Assembly (NCBI GenBank): GCA_023374025.1
Contig: SIJG01000081.1
Coordinates: 603,477-667,476 of the forward strand
Direction of reading: 5' to 3'
Length of the DNA stretch: 64,000 nucleotides
Source: Heterodera schachtii
Lineage: Eukaryota > Nematoda > Chromadorea > Rhabditida > Heteroderidae
Part shown: positions 63,684 to 64,000 of the stretch, one piece after another
Position numbering within the stretch: the first letter of the stretch is position 1
How the letters are laid out: the number at the start of each line of letters is the position of its first letter
Position numbers and translations under genes: made by a program
Notes under the pieces: model-generated
What the model was told of the DNA's origin: nothing
What the model saw: the letters and a program-made list of their open reading frames with translations, nothing else
The model's database searches: none

Positions 63684-64000
63684 CTGAAAAAGAGGCCGGA
63701 AATTTACACATTTTTTATTGATTGGGTTTTAATTTTTGCTGAATTTTCATGATGGTGGGGTCCCCCCCCCCAATAAATGAAAAGAAATGATGCAGAACAG
63801 AACAGTGAAATGACAGAAAATTTTTTTTTGCGGTTTCCGATTCATGGTACTGAACCGGCAGCTTTAAGTACGAATCCCCTCCCTCCAAGGGGTGAAATTT
63901 ATTTAAAAATTTTTTTAAGTGGGTCCCTCCTAACCCCCGAAAATCCTAAATCCTTGGACCGATTTCGCTGCCCCTCCCCCATTCATCACCGATCAAAATC

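Overview
This window is eukaryotic and very probably from a plant-parasitic cyst nematode (Heteroderidae, Globodera/Heterodera-like). The reasons are short phased introns with TTTNCAG-type acceptors, AT-rich intergenic DNA with GC-richer exons, an FMRFamide-like precursor whose single mature peptide reads KNKFEFIRF-G (the flp-12 type known from cyst nematodes), acceptor-like sites about 10 nt upstream of two start codons (as in spliced-leader trans-splicing), and two introns best explained by GC-AG splicing. The species is inferred; no rRNA or marker gene is present. Almost every long open frame in single-frame translation is a shadow or low complexity. The genes below were assembled exon by exon by matching splice phase to protein-family conservation.

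Layout. (1) 0.5-6.3 kb, minus: unc-3/EBF (COE) transcription factor, seven exons, with the 3' part beyond the left edge. (2) 6.3-12.7 kb: no supported gene; G/C homopolymers, CT and CAG microsatellites, a hAT-like MITE and a 200-bp-arm hairpin. (3) 12.8-16.9 kb, plus: two related single-pass membrane/coiled-coil genes flanking an unassigned multi-exon fragment. (4) 17.0-18.65 kb: three packed non-autonomous elements. (5) 18.7-27.0 kb, plus: mitochondrial ribosomal protein L4 followed 213 bp later by lunapark (ER tubule junction protein), possibly an operon. The L4 gene carries a duplicated, partly broken exon cassette. (6) 28.5-29.9 kb, minus: flp-12 neuropeptide precursor. (7) 33.2-35.95 kb and 41.2-43.75 kb: two copies of a segmental duplication, the first carrying a decayed copy of the last exon of the cytokine gene in (8). 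(8) 43.6-46.5 kb, minus: an interleukin-17-like cytokine gene. (9) 46.5-57 kb: repeats and mobile elements. (10) 57.0-63.7 kb, minus: C-terminal half of a CaMK/MLCK-family protein kinase with a long low-complexity tail, its N-terminal half beyond the right edge.

The genes are not one pathway. unc-3, flp-12 and the IL-17-like gene could all act in neurons (motor-neuron identity, neuropeptide signalling, neuromodulatory cytokine), but their proximity is probably chance. A notable feature is the density of short non-autonomous DNA transposons with intact 8-bp target-site duplications (nine instances read directly), most with hAT-like termini or long foldback arms.
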